NCBI GenBank assembly: GCA_037952775.1
Contig: JBANAY010000003.1
Location: forward strand, 8,308,001 to 8,372,000
DNA length: 64,000 nt
Direction: 5' to 3'
From: Clonostachys chloroleuca
Taxonomy: Eukaryota; Ascomycota; Sordariomycetes; Hypocreales; Bionectriaceae
Under the pieces are notes generated by a model. It saw only the letters and a program-made list of their open reading frames with translations. It searched no databases and had not been told where the DNA came from. Positions within the stretch are counted from its first letter, which is position 1; each line of letters opens with the position of its first letter. Shown here piece by piece: positions 33,587 through 47,000 of this stretch. Position numbers and translations under genes: made by a program.

Positions 33587-36108
33587 TTAGTATTTACACG
33601 CTCTTGTTGAGTAGAGACCCGACATCTTGCAGTTGTACCTCATCGATCTGAGGAGGTCGTCTTCCTCGATCGATGCGTCCCCAGCCTGCACCCAAGTTGG
33701 CACAGCCTGCTGTTGCGCTGGAGAGATTGGAGAGATTGGAGAAAGTGCGGGAGGTACCGCAGGCGAAGACATGGGGCTTGTTTCCTCGGGCACGACGCCG
33801 ACATTGTGGTGCTGGTGGCTGACGTTAGAGGAGCTGCGACTGCTGAGAGTAATGTCCTCATTCCTGCCCACATCATGCTGGCCCCTCCGTCTCCTCCACC
33901 AAAGATGTGACCTGCGTTGGCGGATGCTGTCGAGGGTACGGGGCAGCTTTGTGATAGTATTGTGAGACGGCCTGCGGTGACGGTCGTTGTCACCACTGCT
34001 ATTAGGGGCATCGTTGGTGGTGAACACAGTCTCCTTGGAGCGAGGATAGAAGAACCCTGCGGGCTGGCCACCGCCGAACGGGTTCCATGAAGGGCGATGG
34101 CTGTTAGTGCCGAAGCTGATGCTACCGTTGCGGCCAGCGTTATAGCTGGTGCGCGGTTCACCGGCGAGTTCCTCCAGAGTGTAGCCCTTTGTTTCCGGAA
34201 TGAGGAAGGAGACCAATGTTCCGAGCAACATGAAGAGAGCAAACATTTGGAGAAGTTTGTCGAGGTGCGGAGAACAGGCGTTACCCTTGCAGTTTGGAGG
34301 AGAGTCTTTGTTGAGCATCGGGATACTGATGACTTGTGCAATGATGGCGCCAAGTTTCCCCATGGCTGCCGATAGACCATGCGCCGTCGAACGGTAGCGT
34401 GTGGGAAAGCACTCACCAGCCACAATGAAAGTAGTGGTGTTAGGTCCAGCGTTGAACAAGAACTGGCCAACAATATAGAGTGCGAGGAGCGTGTTCTCCC
34501 CCATATCGCGGAGTTTAAATCCCAGTATGGCGAATACTATTGTGAGAAGAAGGAAGCCTATGATCTGGAGTGACTTGCGCCCAAATGTATCAATGGTGAA
34601 GACGGCAAACCAGTAGCCAGGTATCGAGCCCGCGCACGCCAAGATAATCATACCCACAGCCTGGTTAAACAGCTTTTGGTGCAGGTTTGAGCCGTCAGCG
34701 TGTCCGATGGCATGAAGAACAATAGTGTTATTGAGGCCGAGACCGTAAAATGCGAGATCCTTCGGAAGATTAGTTAGGGATTTAGATAAAAGCCGCGCTG
34801 ACTGAACTTACCAGGAAGAACCATGAGAGGGAAGTGCCAAGGAGGACCTTCAGATGACGCCAGGACTTGAAGTATTCATAGAGATCACACCATGAAGCTT
34901 TGGGCATGTTTAGCTTCTGAGAGGGCAATTGATGTGCTGCAAGAGGGCTTGCCCCAGTGACAGAGACGGAGTCTATAGATTTCCTTGACATATAGGCCCG
35001 AATATCAGCATCGGCCTTCTCCACATCGAATTGCACATCGAAGGTGTATCGAGGCGTCTCAGGGATAGTGATGCGATAGTAGAGCGCGAGGCAGGCGGGG
35101 ATAGCGCCAACACCAACAATAATTCTCCAGGATCTGTCGGCAGCTAGACGACAAGCACTGTCGCACAAGGACTCATTTGGGATATTGACGTAGTGGGACT
35201 TGAACCCAATAGCGGTTATTAGCGCAACCATCGCACAGATAAGCTGGCCCATTCCTTGCATTGAAAAGACGGCTGCCACCATGGCGCCTCGCCACCGGGT
35301 TGGAGCAAACCTGTTCAACAATTTTAGTCAGGGTAGGGAAGCCGGTAACATTTAGTTGATTGACACATACTCGGCGGTAATGACTGAACTAAGGGGATAG
35401 TCGCCTCCAATTCCAATCCCCATTACGACTCTCCAAAAGATCATCACAGCGGTAGAACTAATGGCGGGACTAGAACTGACCATGGCGCAACTGAAGGTCC
35501 CCCAGATGATGAGACCCAGTTCAAAGCCATACATTTTTCGTCGGCCATAAGCGCTAAAAAAGAATTAGTTATGGGACTTAGAGAAAGAGAGAACAGGTGC
35601 AACGGGTGTAACTCACTCGGCCATCCATCCAAATAAGATCTGTCCAATAATAATGCCACTGCTAGTTGAAGCTTTCAGAGCCTGGTTGACTGGGTCTGGC
35701 AACAGACCATTATTACCTCCATATCCATCGGAGGGATCACCGCCTCCCCAAAAAACTAAACCGAGGAGTGTAGTTATTAGGTTAATTGCGAAAATGTCGT
35801 AAGAGTCTAAGAAGAAGCCGACGCCGGCTACCAAGACGGCACGAACATCTGATTGGTCTCTAATGTCAGTATTGCCAAGACGAGAACGCCAAGCTCGGCA
35901 TGAAAGAAGGGCACATACGGTACTTTCCAAAAGGAACTTTGTCGATTTCTGATAGTGCTAATCGTCTTCGAAGGTTGGGGTCTTGGATGTGGGAGTAGTC
36001 GTTATAGAAGTTGTGGAAGGCGCCATTTCCGCCATTACTGCGAAGTCGTTGCTGGGGATTTACAAAGACCCCCGACCCGGGGAGCATCTCATCTATAGAG
36101 GCCGACAT
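33587..36108 (-). CDS. pho84: Pho84-type inorganic phosphate transporter (MFS)
   Basis: Exons 36108-35919, 35857-35617, 35553-35365, 35310-34812 and 34759-33587 join in phase to 763 residues. Family signatures: VRAVLVAGVGFFLDSYDIFAINLITTLLG, GQILFGWMADAYGRRKMYGFEL, GIGIGGDYPLSSVITAEY, PTRWRGAMVAAVFSMQGMGQ, IPETPRYTFDV, FYGLGLNNTIVLHAIG and ETKGYTLEELAGE. These are the proton/phosphate symporter signatures of Pho84 and Neurospora PHO-5 (12 helices, plasma membrane). The third intron uses an atypical GTCAAT donor and is the least certain junction. The tail after ETKGYTLEELAGE is about 189 residues, far longer than in yeast Pho84, and rich in Ser, Pro and Arg (HLWWRRRRGQ; SPAVPPALSPISPISP), which suggests regulation by phosphorylation or ubiquitination. 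A glycerophosphodiester transporter is the main alternative, but the motifs favour phosphate. Confidence 0.9.
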
Positions 36109-38101
36109 TTTGCATAATCGTATCTGGATGGTGCCGGATGTTGGAAGCGAATGACGATATTAAAGAGTGAGGCCGACAAGAATGGGGGCACACGGCGACA
36201 ACATGAGGCGATGGGGGAAGTGTTGTCGCCGTCCAAGTGCAGAGGGACTCCTCACAATTGCATCGGAAGCCGTGGACCTAGATCTCGAGATATAAATGCA
36301 GATGTTGATATGCAGATGCCGAGCCCTCCGCGCGATTCGGTTGGTGGTTCCCTCCCACGACGTCAGTGGTAGGTTACAGGTGTCGTCCCAGCCAGATACC
36401 GCAGCGGTCCACGATCTTTCTCCTACGCACAACAGCGGTTCTCTCTTTACGACTTCCGCAGCGATGAAATTCTCGATCGAGGTCGGACAAGCGTCGACGT
36501 AAACGGGAATCGTTTGGAGAGGCCAGATCAAATATGCTCGTGGTTCGATCTTAGGATCGGTAATATCGCCTAGTGGAGGTGCATGCGCCGCTGGAGCTGT
36601 GCAGATGGATCCGTCAGGAAGCGCAGTAGGATGTCTAGATTTCGTGATGGACGGGGGTGATCGGATGGTGGATAGACAACAACCCAGAGATTTGCGAAGG
36701 CGAATGTGCGACACGCGAGCTGATGTAAAAATGAAGTGTTGATTCAGACGACAAAACGTCAATGAAGGAAAGAAAATAAAGCTAAATGGGATGGATTAAT
36801 GTCTACTAAACATGGGAGTGGAAATGTACATTCCGGCCAAAGGCAGTGGCTTGGGGCCCGCAATGGCAGGCACATGGGCCAAACGAGTGGTTGTAGCCCC
36901 TCATGCGGCCACAGCAGAGTCGCATGTATGGATGGAGCGGGAGGGGGGATGCCTGGAGGAAGCGCGGGCATACAGTAAGCTGTGACGACGAGTAGAAGGC
37001 AAATCGAAGCCGGCAAACACGGCTTCTGGACCACACACCTCCCGCTTTGCCTTTAGCGTGGAACTCCCCTGGGCCTGTGCTGCGGGACTCGGGAGACCAG
37101 ACATCGGACAGGGCGTCTTCCTGAGGCAGATCAATCCCAGCTGGAATCGTATTGCACACTGTTAGTGGTGGTAAGATGAGACATGGCGCCTCTGCAGCGC
37201 CTTACCCAGCAGCTGGGTGTGGTAAGCTAATCCGAGATGTGACTGCCAGGCTCTGCAGCGAATCTTCAATGCTGTCCTGGTTCACGCCAGTGCGCGGGAG
37301 GCTAAAGCTAAGGCGCCCCTGCTTCTTCACCAAGGTGTTTCCTTCAATTTTCGGTGGAGGCGATTCAACTAGTGACGTGCGCTAAAGGCTTCCAGAGCCG
37401 CCTTCTAGAGCCCTGTTGCCCTGTAACCAGCGAGTCAACTGCTAGTTACCCAATATATACACCGCACTTGTCTTGGGCGACAGCACGTGTTTTGAGGAGC
37501 ACCTAGGAGTGAAAACGTGCTGGGCATTTTGGCTGAGACCTTGCGCGCTGTGCCCGATTACACCCAATACTATTACATACACAATCCCTATTCAGACAAA
37601 GCCCACTCTCGTCACCTCGTATGAAGACGCACTGTGACTGGTGAGAGTAATCGCCTGTTGGGTAAGATTGCAAGACTCCCGGCTTCGGCGAATCAACGGC
37701 CGTGCCGCGGCCCTCTTGATGCAGGGCTGTCTTCCCCAAAAAGAACTGCTCCCAGACCATGTGCCCGGCTCACCTGGTGAGCATTGGCTGGCCCGGAGGA
37801 GTCATCCTATTCAGGAAGCCTGGACCATAAGACGGCTGATCGACCTGGGCGATTTTCTCACACACGCTCGTTTCGTGGTCACCTTTGAGGATGGACCCCC
37901 TGGGCCGTTTATGTTCCCCAATTTTTCTTCTCGGCGGATCTTTTTTCCCACTACCTCGTCACGAACGCTGATTCGTGATCCTAGTCATCCTTGTTTAACC
38001 ATGTTTGTGTTGAAGCTTACACCTAGTTATGACATAGGCAGGTAAAATATACATATGTCTCATCGAACTTTTGTTTCTCTATGCAATGGCGCTGTTCCTC
38101 C
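36109..38101. other. Two-kilobase upstream region of the phosphate transporter
   Basis: Frames such as 36160-36762 (minus) and 37641-38045 (plus) have no recognisable domain and no supporting exon structure. A CACGTG lies at 37484-37489. I regard the stretch as intergenic, with the promoter proximal to 36109. Confidence 0.5.
37484..37489. promoter_or_regulatory. CACGTG E-box, possible Pho4/NUC-1 site
   Basis: Palindromic CACGTG about 1.4 kb upstream of the phosphate transporter start. The family of bHLH factors that controls phosphate genes binds this core, but one distant copy is weak evidence. Confidence 0.2.
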
Positions 38102-39733
38102 TTACCAAGCCGTAATATCGTCCACCTCAGCCTCACCAAAAGTGCTTGACTTTGCAAGAGTACCGACAGATGCCTCCTCGGGAACAACTCCCTCCCTGGT
38201 CATAATGTCCGGGAGGACCTCCCGGAGGAATCCAAGCACGTATCGGTTGACCTGCTCAAACTGCAGCAGGAAGGCGTCGTGCCCCTCGGGACTGTCGATG
38301 CGCTCCAGCCGGGAATTCTTGACATGCTGGGCAATTTCCTCCTGCTCCGCGAACGTGAACAGGCCGTCACTCTCGATTCCGAGCACGAGCGTAGGCTGCT
38401 CGATCATCTCCAGGGCCTCAGCGATGGTGGCCGCCCGGTTGCGTGACACGTCGTGCGTATCTAGCTTGCGCGTCATGGCTATGTAGCAGTTGGGGTCAAA
38501 TCGCTTGACAAACTTAGTGCCCTGATACCGCAAATAGGATTGCGCGGAAAAGTAGGTCGACGTCGGGAACGAATCACCTCCTGTAAGACTACCCTCGGCG
38601 GTCTTCTGGGGGCCATGGAACTGTGGGTCAAGCGTGCCCTCCGTGTTCGGGCTGGTGTCTGTTCCCGACTCGCTGCCCTTCCTAGAAAGCGAGGTCCTTT
38701 TGACGTTGTGTCCGTCATTGTGAATGTGAAAATGCGCCTCGGACGGTGTGCTTGGTCGTGGCCGACCGCTTATGGTCTGAACCTTGGCCGGGTCCGGGAT
38801 GTTACGGCCGAATCGAGACTCAAACGAGTTGCGGCTCCGGTATGTAAGCAGAGCAGACATGCGTGCCGCGCCGAGACCGGTGGAAGGAGGGTCATCAAGT
38901 GAATAGTAGCCATCGTCATACTTGGGGTCGGCATATATGCTCTGCCGCTGAGCCTCACCCCAGCTGATGCCCCAGGCGCTGTGCCGGCTAGATGTGGCGA
39001 TGGGAACGATGCAACGGATGTAGTCTTTCCCAAAGTAAGCCCACTCAAGAACAAACATGCCTCCCAGCGAGCCGCCGATAACAGCTGCGATTTGCTTTAC
39101 TCCCAAGTCATCAAGGAGAAGCTTGTGGAGGCTGAATGGATATGTTAGTGCCGCTCTCATTCTGTCCAAAAGAAGCCGAAACCTACTTCACATCATCTCG
39201 AATGGTTGTGAGTGGAAACTCAGGTCCATATCGCCCCTTTGTTGCATCTCCATCCCTTGCGGTGACTGGGCTGGCAGATCCATAAGGACTGCCCAAGCTG
39301 TTCATACAAATGATAAAAAACTTGGTCTCATCGAAGGCTTTTCCACTTCTGCCAAGCAGTGGGCCCCACCAATCGCCAACATCTGCGCTGCCGGTCAGGG
39401 CATGACATATCACCATGGCGTTGTCTCCCTCTGGAGACAACTTGCCCCTGGTGGTGTATGCTACGGGCACATTGTAGAGAATCCCCCCAGACTCGAGCTT
39501 GAACTCTGGGATAATTGCTATCTTCTGCTCCGGGATCAACGCAGCAAATGGGTTTTCAGGCTGTGACTGCGTTCTTTCTTCCTGGTATTCAGCCACCGGT
39601 CTTTCAAATTTTGTGATGAAGTCTGTTGGGGAAAGGGGAATACGCAATTAGGGCGAGGTAGGCAGATGTACTACTGACCGTATGACTTCGTCTCTCCATC
39701 TTGGCCCAGGCCCAGGCCGTTATCAGTTGCCAT
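38102..39733 (-). CDS. met2: Homoserine O-acetyltransferase
   Basis: Exons 39733-39679, 39622-39187 and 39131-38102 (introns 56 and 55 nt, CTAAT and CTAAC branch sites) give 506 residues. It is an alpha/beta hydrolase of the MetX family: VICHALTGSADVGDWWGPLLG, NSLGSPYGSASP, the nucleophile elbow IGGSLGGM with Ser near 185, an Asp in GIESDGLFT and the His in SPEGHDAFLLQFEQVN. A Ser-rich insert of about 75 residues (RPSTPSEAHFHI...) sits in the lid region, as is usual in fungal enzymes. It transfers acetyl from acetyl-CoA to homoserine, the committed step to homocysteine and methionine. A homoserine succinyltransferase is unlikely given the fungal context. The start ATG at 39733 opens MATDNGLGLGQDGETKSYDF. 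A TCACGTG site lies about 155 bp upstream. Confidence 0.93.
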
Positions 39734-41091
39734 CTTGATAGTTCTTGTTTTTTTGTACCGCACCGAGAACGGAGGAAGTGGTATAAGTGGCAGACGCGGC
39801 CTCGATGCCCAGTAGCGGCCGCCCTCAACAATTAATCGGGATGATTTCTGGGAGTAGGAATAACTTCCGATCCTGAATATACTCGCACGTGATGAATTTT
39901 GATCTCAATGAATCTAGACGAAGGCAAGAGCGGGCAGCGAGCCGATCTTGTATTGCGCCATAGCGCAAACCGGCCAACCGTGTGAGTCAGCGTCCAATCG
40001 GAGCCCGCTAAACTGAATCCAGTGACAAGGCGAGAGCCATTTTTTCGGCAGCAAATTGTCCAACGGCATTGCATTCCAATCCCGGAAGGCATTCAGAGAG
40101 ATGGGGCTGATTGTTGGTCGTGTCATGCGTTTATTCTGGGGAAACGGGGTCAGTTCAACCAATTGGTGCCTCGCTCATCTACTTACTATTGCTCGAGTTG
40201 CACGTCATTGTCGCATCGACGCGGCTCAATATCTGAATGTACCTACACAACCTCAGCCACCCAAGCAGCTGTCATGAAAACAGGGCCTGCAAAGCCACGA
40301 CAGAATTAATGTGGCTGCCAGTCATATAACAATGCTTCCTATTTTGTAATAATGCATAATACTATTTAACAATTACTCAAAACCTTATGTCTGGTATTAT
40401 TATTATCATTGTCAATTCTCCATCAATATCGTGGCCTGTTGGAAAGTTGAGGTGGAAACACCTGCAGTCCCTGTTATTCTCTTGGCTATTGTGGCGGTGC
40501 GACAATAGGATCTGGGGTGCTGCCCAGGCGCCAATAATGGTGGGGCACGTCGCTGAACGGTCGAGCTGCTTAGGTAATACGCGAACGACGTGGTGAAGCT
40601 TCAACCTTTTGTTCCAAGCCTCGTCAAATGCTTGCCATCGCAAGAACATTTATCAAAGGCGCCAGCACAGCAAGCCCACCGCGTCCGAGGCTAGCTTACA
40701 TGTTGTTCCCGGCGTACCTCAACGACTATCTCTAGTTCCATCTCTTCTTTTCTTCTTTGTTCTTTTCTTTATCTTCCACCCTACTTCAATCCCCGTCAAG
40801 GGCGAACACCACTTGGCGATCCTTCCATCGAAGACAGGCTTTGGTCGCTGTCGCACAGAATCACTCTTTGTCCCAATCACTCCGCTCGCCCAGGAACAAT
40901 GTATGTTCATGTTTTCCCCATCTACCCGTGCTTTGATCGCGTAGCCTAGTGTGTTTTGCCCCGGGAACTGACAAAGCCTTGGCAGCTACAAAGCCTACAA
41001 GCAATCCCTTGGAGTATCGTCTCCTCCACCCACTTCCTTTCAATCATCACCAATGATATAGCCATCATACAAAGCAACTTTTTGGCAAACG
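39734..41091. other. Divergent promoter between met2 and THO2
   Basis: It contains a TCACGTG close to met2. A C/T-rich stretch at 40736-40790 on the plus strand lies in the THO2 promoter. Short frames only. Confidence 0.6.
39886..39892 (-). promoter_or_regulatory. TCACGTG, likely Cbf1/Met4-type site of met2
   Basis: On the minus strand this reads ATCACGTGCG about 153 bp upstream of the met2 ATG. RTCACGTG is the core bound by Cbf1 with Met4 in yeast sulfur-assimilation promoters. Inference from position and sequence. Confidence 0.45.
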
Positions 41092-44000
41092 ATGCCTCCA
41101 AAGCGAAAGCGTTCCGGCGCCCCAGATGGCGGGCGACCTTCACCCCATCGCCCTGGTGACACGGGTCTCGGACAGCATGACAGAGAAGATAACGGCGGAA
41201 GAAGCCGTGGTCGAGGTAATCAAAGAGGTGGTTATAATAACCGACGCGACTCGTCACAACATAGTCACAGGGGCTCCCGCAACCAATCCCAGAACGGCTC
41301 ACCAGTCATGGGACGATCAACCCTTCCACTGCAGGCCGTGTCTCCCACCATGGGGCGATCCAACTCGACCTCACAGTCAATGCCTCCTCCACCGACATCA
41401 CCACCTCCGTCTTTATCGCTCGGACAGCCAGTCATGAAGACCCCAGCCCAGTCTTCGGCCCCAACCCCGGCTACAGAATCGACAGCCGATCCCAACGCAT
41501 CTAAGCTTTCTGCGGTCGAATACCGATACAGCACTTTAACAGACGAAGTTCTCCGTGAATGGACCGAACGAGGTCGAACAGAAGTCATCGAACATGGCTG
41601 TCAGTCGCGTGAGGACGAGGATATCACAGAACTGTCTAGCGTCTTCCAGGAATTTATTCACTCCGTCATTACTGGCAGGCTGGACCCTACTGATGCAGGA
41701 GCTTGCGTAAAGGAAATTCTGGGCGAACAGCCTAGCGAAGAGTCTGCGGACGCCGATTCTTTCGCAAACCACTCGCTCTTCTTGGACTCCCTTTCAATAA
41801 TCTTAGAAATCGGCGCCAATGAGTATCAGCCATCGCTCGCAGAGTTTCTCAAGGCAACCGGAATTCCTGTATCACTCATGCGACAAGTCTTGGAAGGCCC
41901 AGTATTGACTCAGCTTGGTCTAGTCCGTACAATCTTCCAGAGAACTTTGGTCAGACATACCACCAACCTACTCTACCGACAATCCAACTTCAACCTCCTC
42001 CGTGAGGAGACAGAGGGCTACTCGAAATTGATCACCGAGCTTTATACAACCAGCGATGTTCTTCCCGTTGACATTGCTGTGCAGACATTCGAGAAAATTA
42101 AAGGTCTGATTGGAACCTTTGATTTGGACGTTGGCCGTGTGCTCGACGTGACTCTGGACGTGGCCGCCGCAGTTTTGGTCAAACAGTTTCGATTCTTTGT
42201 AAAACTGCTGCGAGTTAGTTCTTGGTGGCCACGCTCGCATTTGAAAGCCTCAGACACTGGGTTTATTGGCGGCCTCCCTACTTGGGCCACTCCCGGATAC
42301 CCTGACTGGAATACCACAGAGGAGGATGAAGCGAAGAATGCACAATCGAGACTAGCCCGAGATGTTGCGTTTTGGGATCGAGCCCGCGAGGTTCAGCTCC
42401 AGGCCTTCTTCGAATTAGGTGGAAGACGACCCTCGCCTTCATCCGAACGTGATCTGGCAACTACGAACGGGGATGGTGGTGAAGAGGCCGTGCTTGATTC
42501 CCAGATGGAATGGCTGAAGGCAACCAAGACAATGCCACCGGTTGGCAACCGCGTTGCCGCTCAACTACTTGGCTTCAAGCTTCTGTTTTATTACTCAGAC
42601 ACCAGAGACCCCTCCGACGTGCTCCCTGCCAACCTCCTCTATCTGGCTGCTCTTCTAATCAAAATCGGATTCATCTCTCTCGCTGATCTCTGGCCGCACT
42701 TGTCTCCAGCCGATGACAACATGGACAAAGTCCGCGACCAGAAGCTCAAAGAGATGGAAGAGAAGGAGAGGAAGGTTCGTGGAGGTGGCCAGATGAATGC
42801 GCTGCTCATGGCTGGTGCATTGCCTCAAGATGACGATGGACCACCCTCAGCACCAGCACGAAGGGACGCAAAACGACCAGAAGCCGAGCCCAAGCCGGAT
42901 GCCAAGAAGGCGAATGATCCCAAGTCAGACGATCCGCATGAGCAAAAAGTGACGCTTCTTACTCAACTCCTTACTATTGGAGCTATACCCGAGGCTTTGT
43001 TCATCCTCGGCCGTTTCCCTTGGATCCCGGAGGCTGTCCCCGACGTTATTGACGGGATACACCGCATCCTTCATGTCTCATTAGAAAAGGTGTACAGTGA
43101 TAGCTGCCCTGTAAAGGCAATACCAACAGACTGCCCTACGAAACGAGTTCCCGACACCGACCAAAATGGCGTGCCCAAGGGCACCGTCAAACTCACGTCT
43201 CTGACAACTAAAAAGATTCTTCGATGGCCTACCCCCGACAAGAACGACCATAATGAGACGCAAGATTACCACTATTATTGGGACGAGTGGACCGATAACA
43301 TCCCTGTGTGCCAAAGTGTGGATGACGTCTTCACCTTATGTGACACCTTCCTCAACCTGTCAGGTGTAAACATTGGCAAGGATGAGGCTCTGCTATCCAA
43401 ATTAGCCACAATCGGTTCGAAGAGCTTGCATGATGATTCATCAGAAAATAATCTGAACCGCTGGCACAACCTGCTTCGAAGATTGTTGGTACCTGCTTTG
43501 AGTCATACCAAGGCTAATTGTTCTGCCGTCAACGCAGTTTGGGCTCTGTTGAAGCATTATCCAATCCAAACCAGGTACTCTATTTACTCTGAGTGGTTCG
43601 AGGGTCAAGTTTCGCGTATCCCTGCCATGCAAAAGGCCTTTGCGCGGGCCAAGTCAGAGACTCAGGCAACCATGAAACGAGTTTCATTGACGAACCTTGG
43701 TGAAATGGCCAAGAGACTTGCAAAGACAAGTTTATCTTCTCCTGGAATTGTATTCAGAGTTGCTTTTGAGCAGCTTGAATCCTACCCTAACCTGATCGAG
43801 GCCTTCGTTGAATGTGCTAAATACTTCACTGAATTATCGCAAGAAGTCCTTGTCTGGTCATTGGTGAATTCTCTCGGAAAGTCTCGAAGTCGTACTCAAG
43901 CAGACCACGCCCTTACAACTAGCAAATGGCTATCAGCCCTTTCCAGGTTCACGGGCAAAGTTTTTCGTCGATATGCTACGCTCAGCCCAACACCGGTTCT

Positions 44001-47000
44001 TCAATATATGAACAAGCAACTCTCCCATGGAAACTCAACGGATTTGATCATTCTCAAAGAATTGATTTCCTCAATGGGCGGTATTGTCGACACAGCCGAT
44101 TTCACCGACTATCAAATTCTATCCATGGCTGGTGGAGAGGTGCTTCGCCGCTACACTCTAATTCGGGGTCAGGATCGACGGTTCGACAATGTTAGGAGCT
44201 CTCAACGTCTATCAAAGGCCCTCACCGAATCAAAACTCGCTGGTTTGGTATTGATCAATCTTGCTCAATTCCGACAGGCAGCGATCTTCCAGGTGCCAGA
44301 AGATGAGGCACATATCAAATATTTATCCTCTCTCATTGACGATACCCATCAAATATTGATACAGTACCTTGATTTCCTCTGGACTAACCTCGACACAACT
44401 GCATATGAAGCAGCTGTGCCACTGATTCCTCAACTCATCAGTTCTTTCGGCCTAGACGCCAGCTTGTCCTTCCTCATCGGCAGAGCCAGTTTCTCTTCCA
44501 AGATGTTTCCCCTAGTGCCAAAGAAATCGGCAGAGGGAAAGGCTACAGAAAAGGAGTCCGAGGTGGATAAGGATGGTGACGCAAAAATGGCTGAGCCCAC
44601 TGGAACTTCAAAGCAGGATTCTTCCTCCAAAGAGAAGGATAAAGCCGCTATAGAAGAGGAGAAGCGAATTGCCGACTCGGCTCAGATCCAAGCCATGCTT
44701 CAGCCAACGGTTGAAGCAGTACGCGAGAATTTGTCAGCGGATGTATGGGAAAAGTTTACGCCAGAACTCTACGTCACATTCTGGGCACTCCAGCTTGGTG
44801 ATATATTCTGCCCTGATAAGAGTTACAAAGCTGAGATTACCCGGGTCAAGAATGAAGAGCTCGCCCTCTCCAGGGATCGCTCGAGTATGAACCACAAGAA
44901 TCAAGAACGCAAGTATGAGAAGAGAAAGGAGCTCATGAACCTATCCATCGATCTCCAAGAAGAGCAGAACGCACGTATTCAACGACGAACACGGTTCAGG
45001 TGGTACCTCACGAGACAATTCCAAACGTCCTTCCCTGAACCCAGGCCGACAGCTGAGAGCATCGCCGACTTGCTCCTCGAGCAGTGCTTCCTTCCAAGGC
45101 TCGTTCTTTCGCCAGCTGACGCTGAGTACACGTATCGATTTATCAAGTCTCTCCATGAATGGAATGCACCTGGTTTCAAACTCATGGCTCTGTATGATCG
45201 ACTGTTCAATGCCAACCGCCTTCGGTCAATCATCTTTTCGTGCACTGTCAGGGAAGCCGACCAACTGGGCCGCTTCCTCAAACTCATCTTGGAAGACCTC
45301 TCCCGATGGCACAAAAATGATCCCATCCCAGGAGACAGAGACAGGCAGCGTCTTGGGGCATATGAAAAAGAGGGCAAAGGTCAGGGTGACCAAGCCCATT
45401 TGGGCTTCGCACTTACTGTGGATGACAATGGCAAGCCCGAGACTTTCGTCGAGCATGCTGAGTTCCAGGGCCACCTATTCCGGTGGCACAAGAACTTAAA
45501 CACCGCCCTCAAGTCATGCCTCGGGGGCACAGAGTGGATGCATATTCGAAATGCCATCACGGTGCTAAAGTGTGTCCTTGACTTTTTCCCAGCCATCGAT
45601 TTCATGGCAACTCAATTTTCGAGCCAGCTTCAGAAGATCACCAAGCAGGAAGCGGCTTCCAAGACTGCCACTGAAGGAGAAGAGGCTCACCGTGTCGATT
45701 TGTCCGTCGCAGCCCAGGGTGCTTTATCTGAGCTCCAGAAGAGGAAGCCAAAGTGGATTATGGTACAGGCTTTCCGGCCCAACTCGGTAAGTTGGCAACC
45801 AAAATCCGGGTGTAACAAGCCAGAAACTAACTTATCCAAGGTTGGCGGCGCCCAAGCAGATGGTGATAAATCAAACCTACGTCCCACAGCTACGGAGTTT
45901 AAGCCAAGCACTCCCAGGTAAGTTTTATGCGACCAACATGCCAGCCGTGGTTTGGTCATGGCTAACATGACACAGCGCTTCTACTCAGCAAACGACTGCT
46001 GAGGCAGAGGATGGTGAGGTTCAGGATGGGAAGCCAAAGTCCCGAGTTGTCTCCTCAAGCAACAATGAGACTGCCTCCAATGACTCTCTGCCTCCCAAGC
46101 CATCAGGTCCTAGCCGAGACACTGCAAGGCGAGAGGCTACACCAAGTGCACCTGCACCGCGTGCTCCAGCTCCCAAGAATGACCCTCGTGCTAACCTGCC
46201 AAACCATCCGCCCCCAAGCCTTCCAAGTCGCCCAGACGTGCCCATTCCCGGCCACTACTCGGAAAGGTACAACCAATCACGCACCCATGATCGCCGAGAG
46301 ACCAGAGATACCCGGGATGCCCGAGAATCTTGGAACTCGAGAGAACCTCGTGAGAGCCGTGATCCACGAGACGTCCGTGAGCCTAAAGAACATCACGACC
46401 CACGAAATAACTGGCCCAAAGATGTTGAGTTCCACGACCGAGGTCGTGAGCATACCGACCGACGACAGCATGACGGTCGTGAATCTCATCGCCCAGAAAT
46501 CCCGTCTCGCAATGGCCCAGAGAGGGATCGACCACCACGAGAAAGTCGGGGTGCGAAGAACCAGGAAGAGCCAAAGAAGGATCCAGTGGCACCCTCAAAG
46601 ACAGAATCATCCTCAGCCACTCAAGAGCCTGCAATGAATCCCGAGCGAGCAGCACTGTTCCGCCAAGACAACAAGGATTGGACCTCGCGTCGCCAAGAGG
46701 CGGAACAACCAGCAAGGAATCGAAGGCAACCTCAAGGCGAAGCAGCTATGGATAATGTCAACCCAGAGCGTGCTGCATTGATAGGAGATAAAGCAGACGG
46801 CACACCTGGTCGACAGCCACGGGAAGAAGGCCGGGATCGAGCGGCAAGGGGCCACTCAGACCGGCATGCACCTCGTCATGGCCACGATAACCCTCCACCA
46901 ACAGAACCGGCCCACGAAGAGCGACCAGTACGACCATTTCCTCAAGATCAACGCGGCCCTTCTGGAAGAGATCCCCGAGATCGATCCCCTCACCCTAGCA

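Noticed and set aside
36160..36762. 200-codon minus-strand frame upstream of the phosphate transporter
   Set aside because: It lies in the promoter region, has no recognisable motif or exon partners, and the composition looks random.
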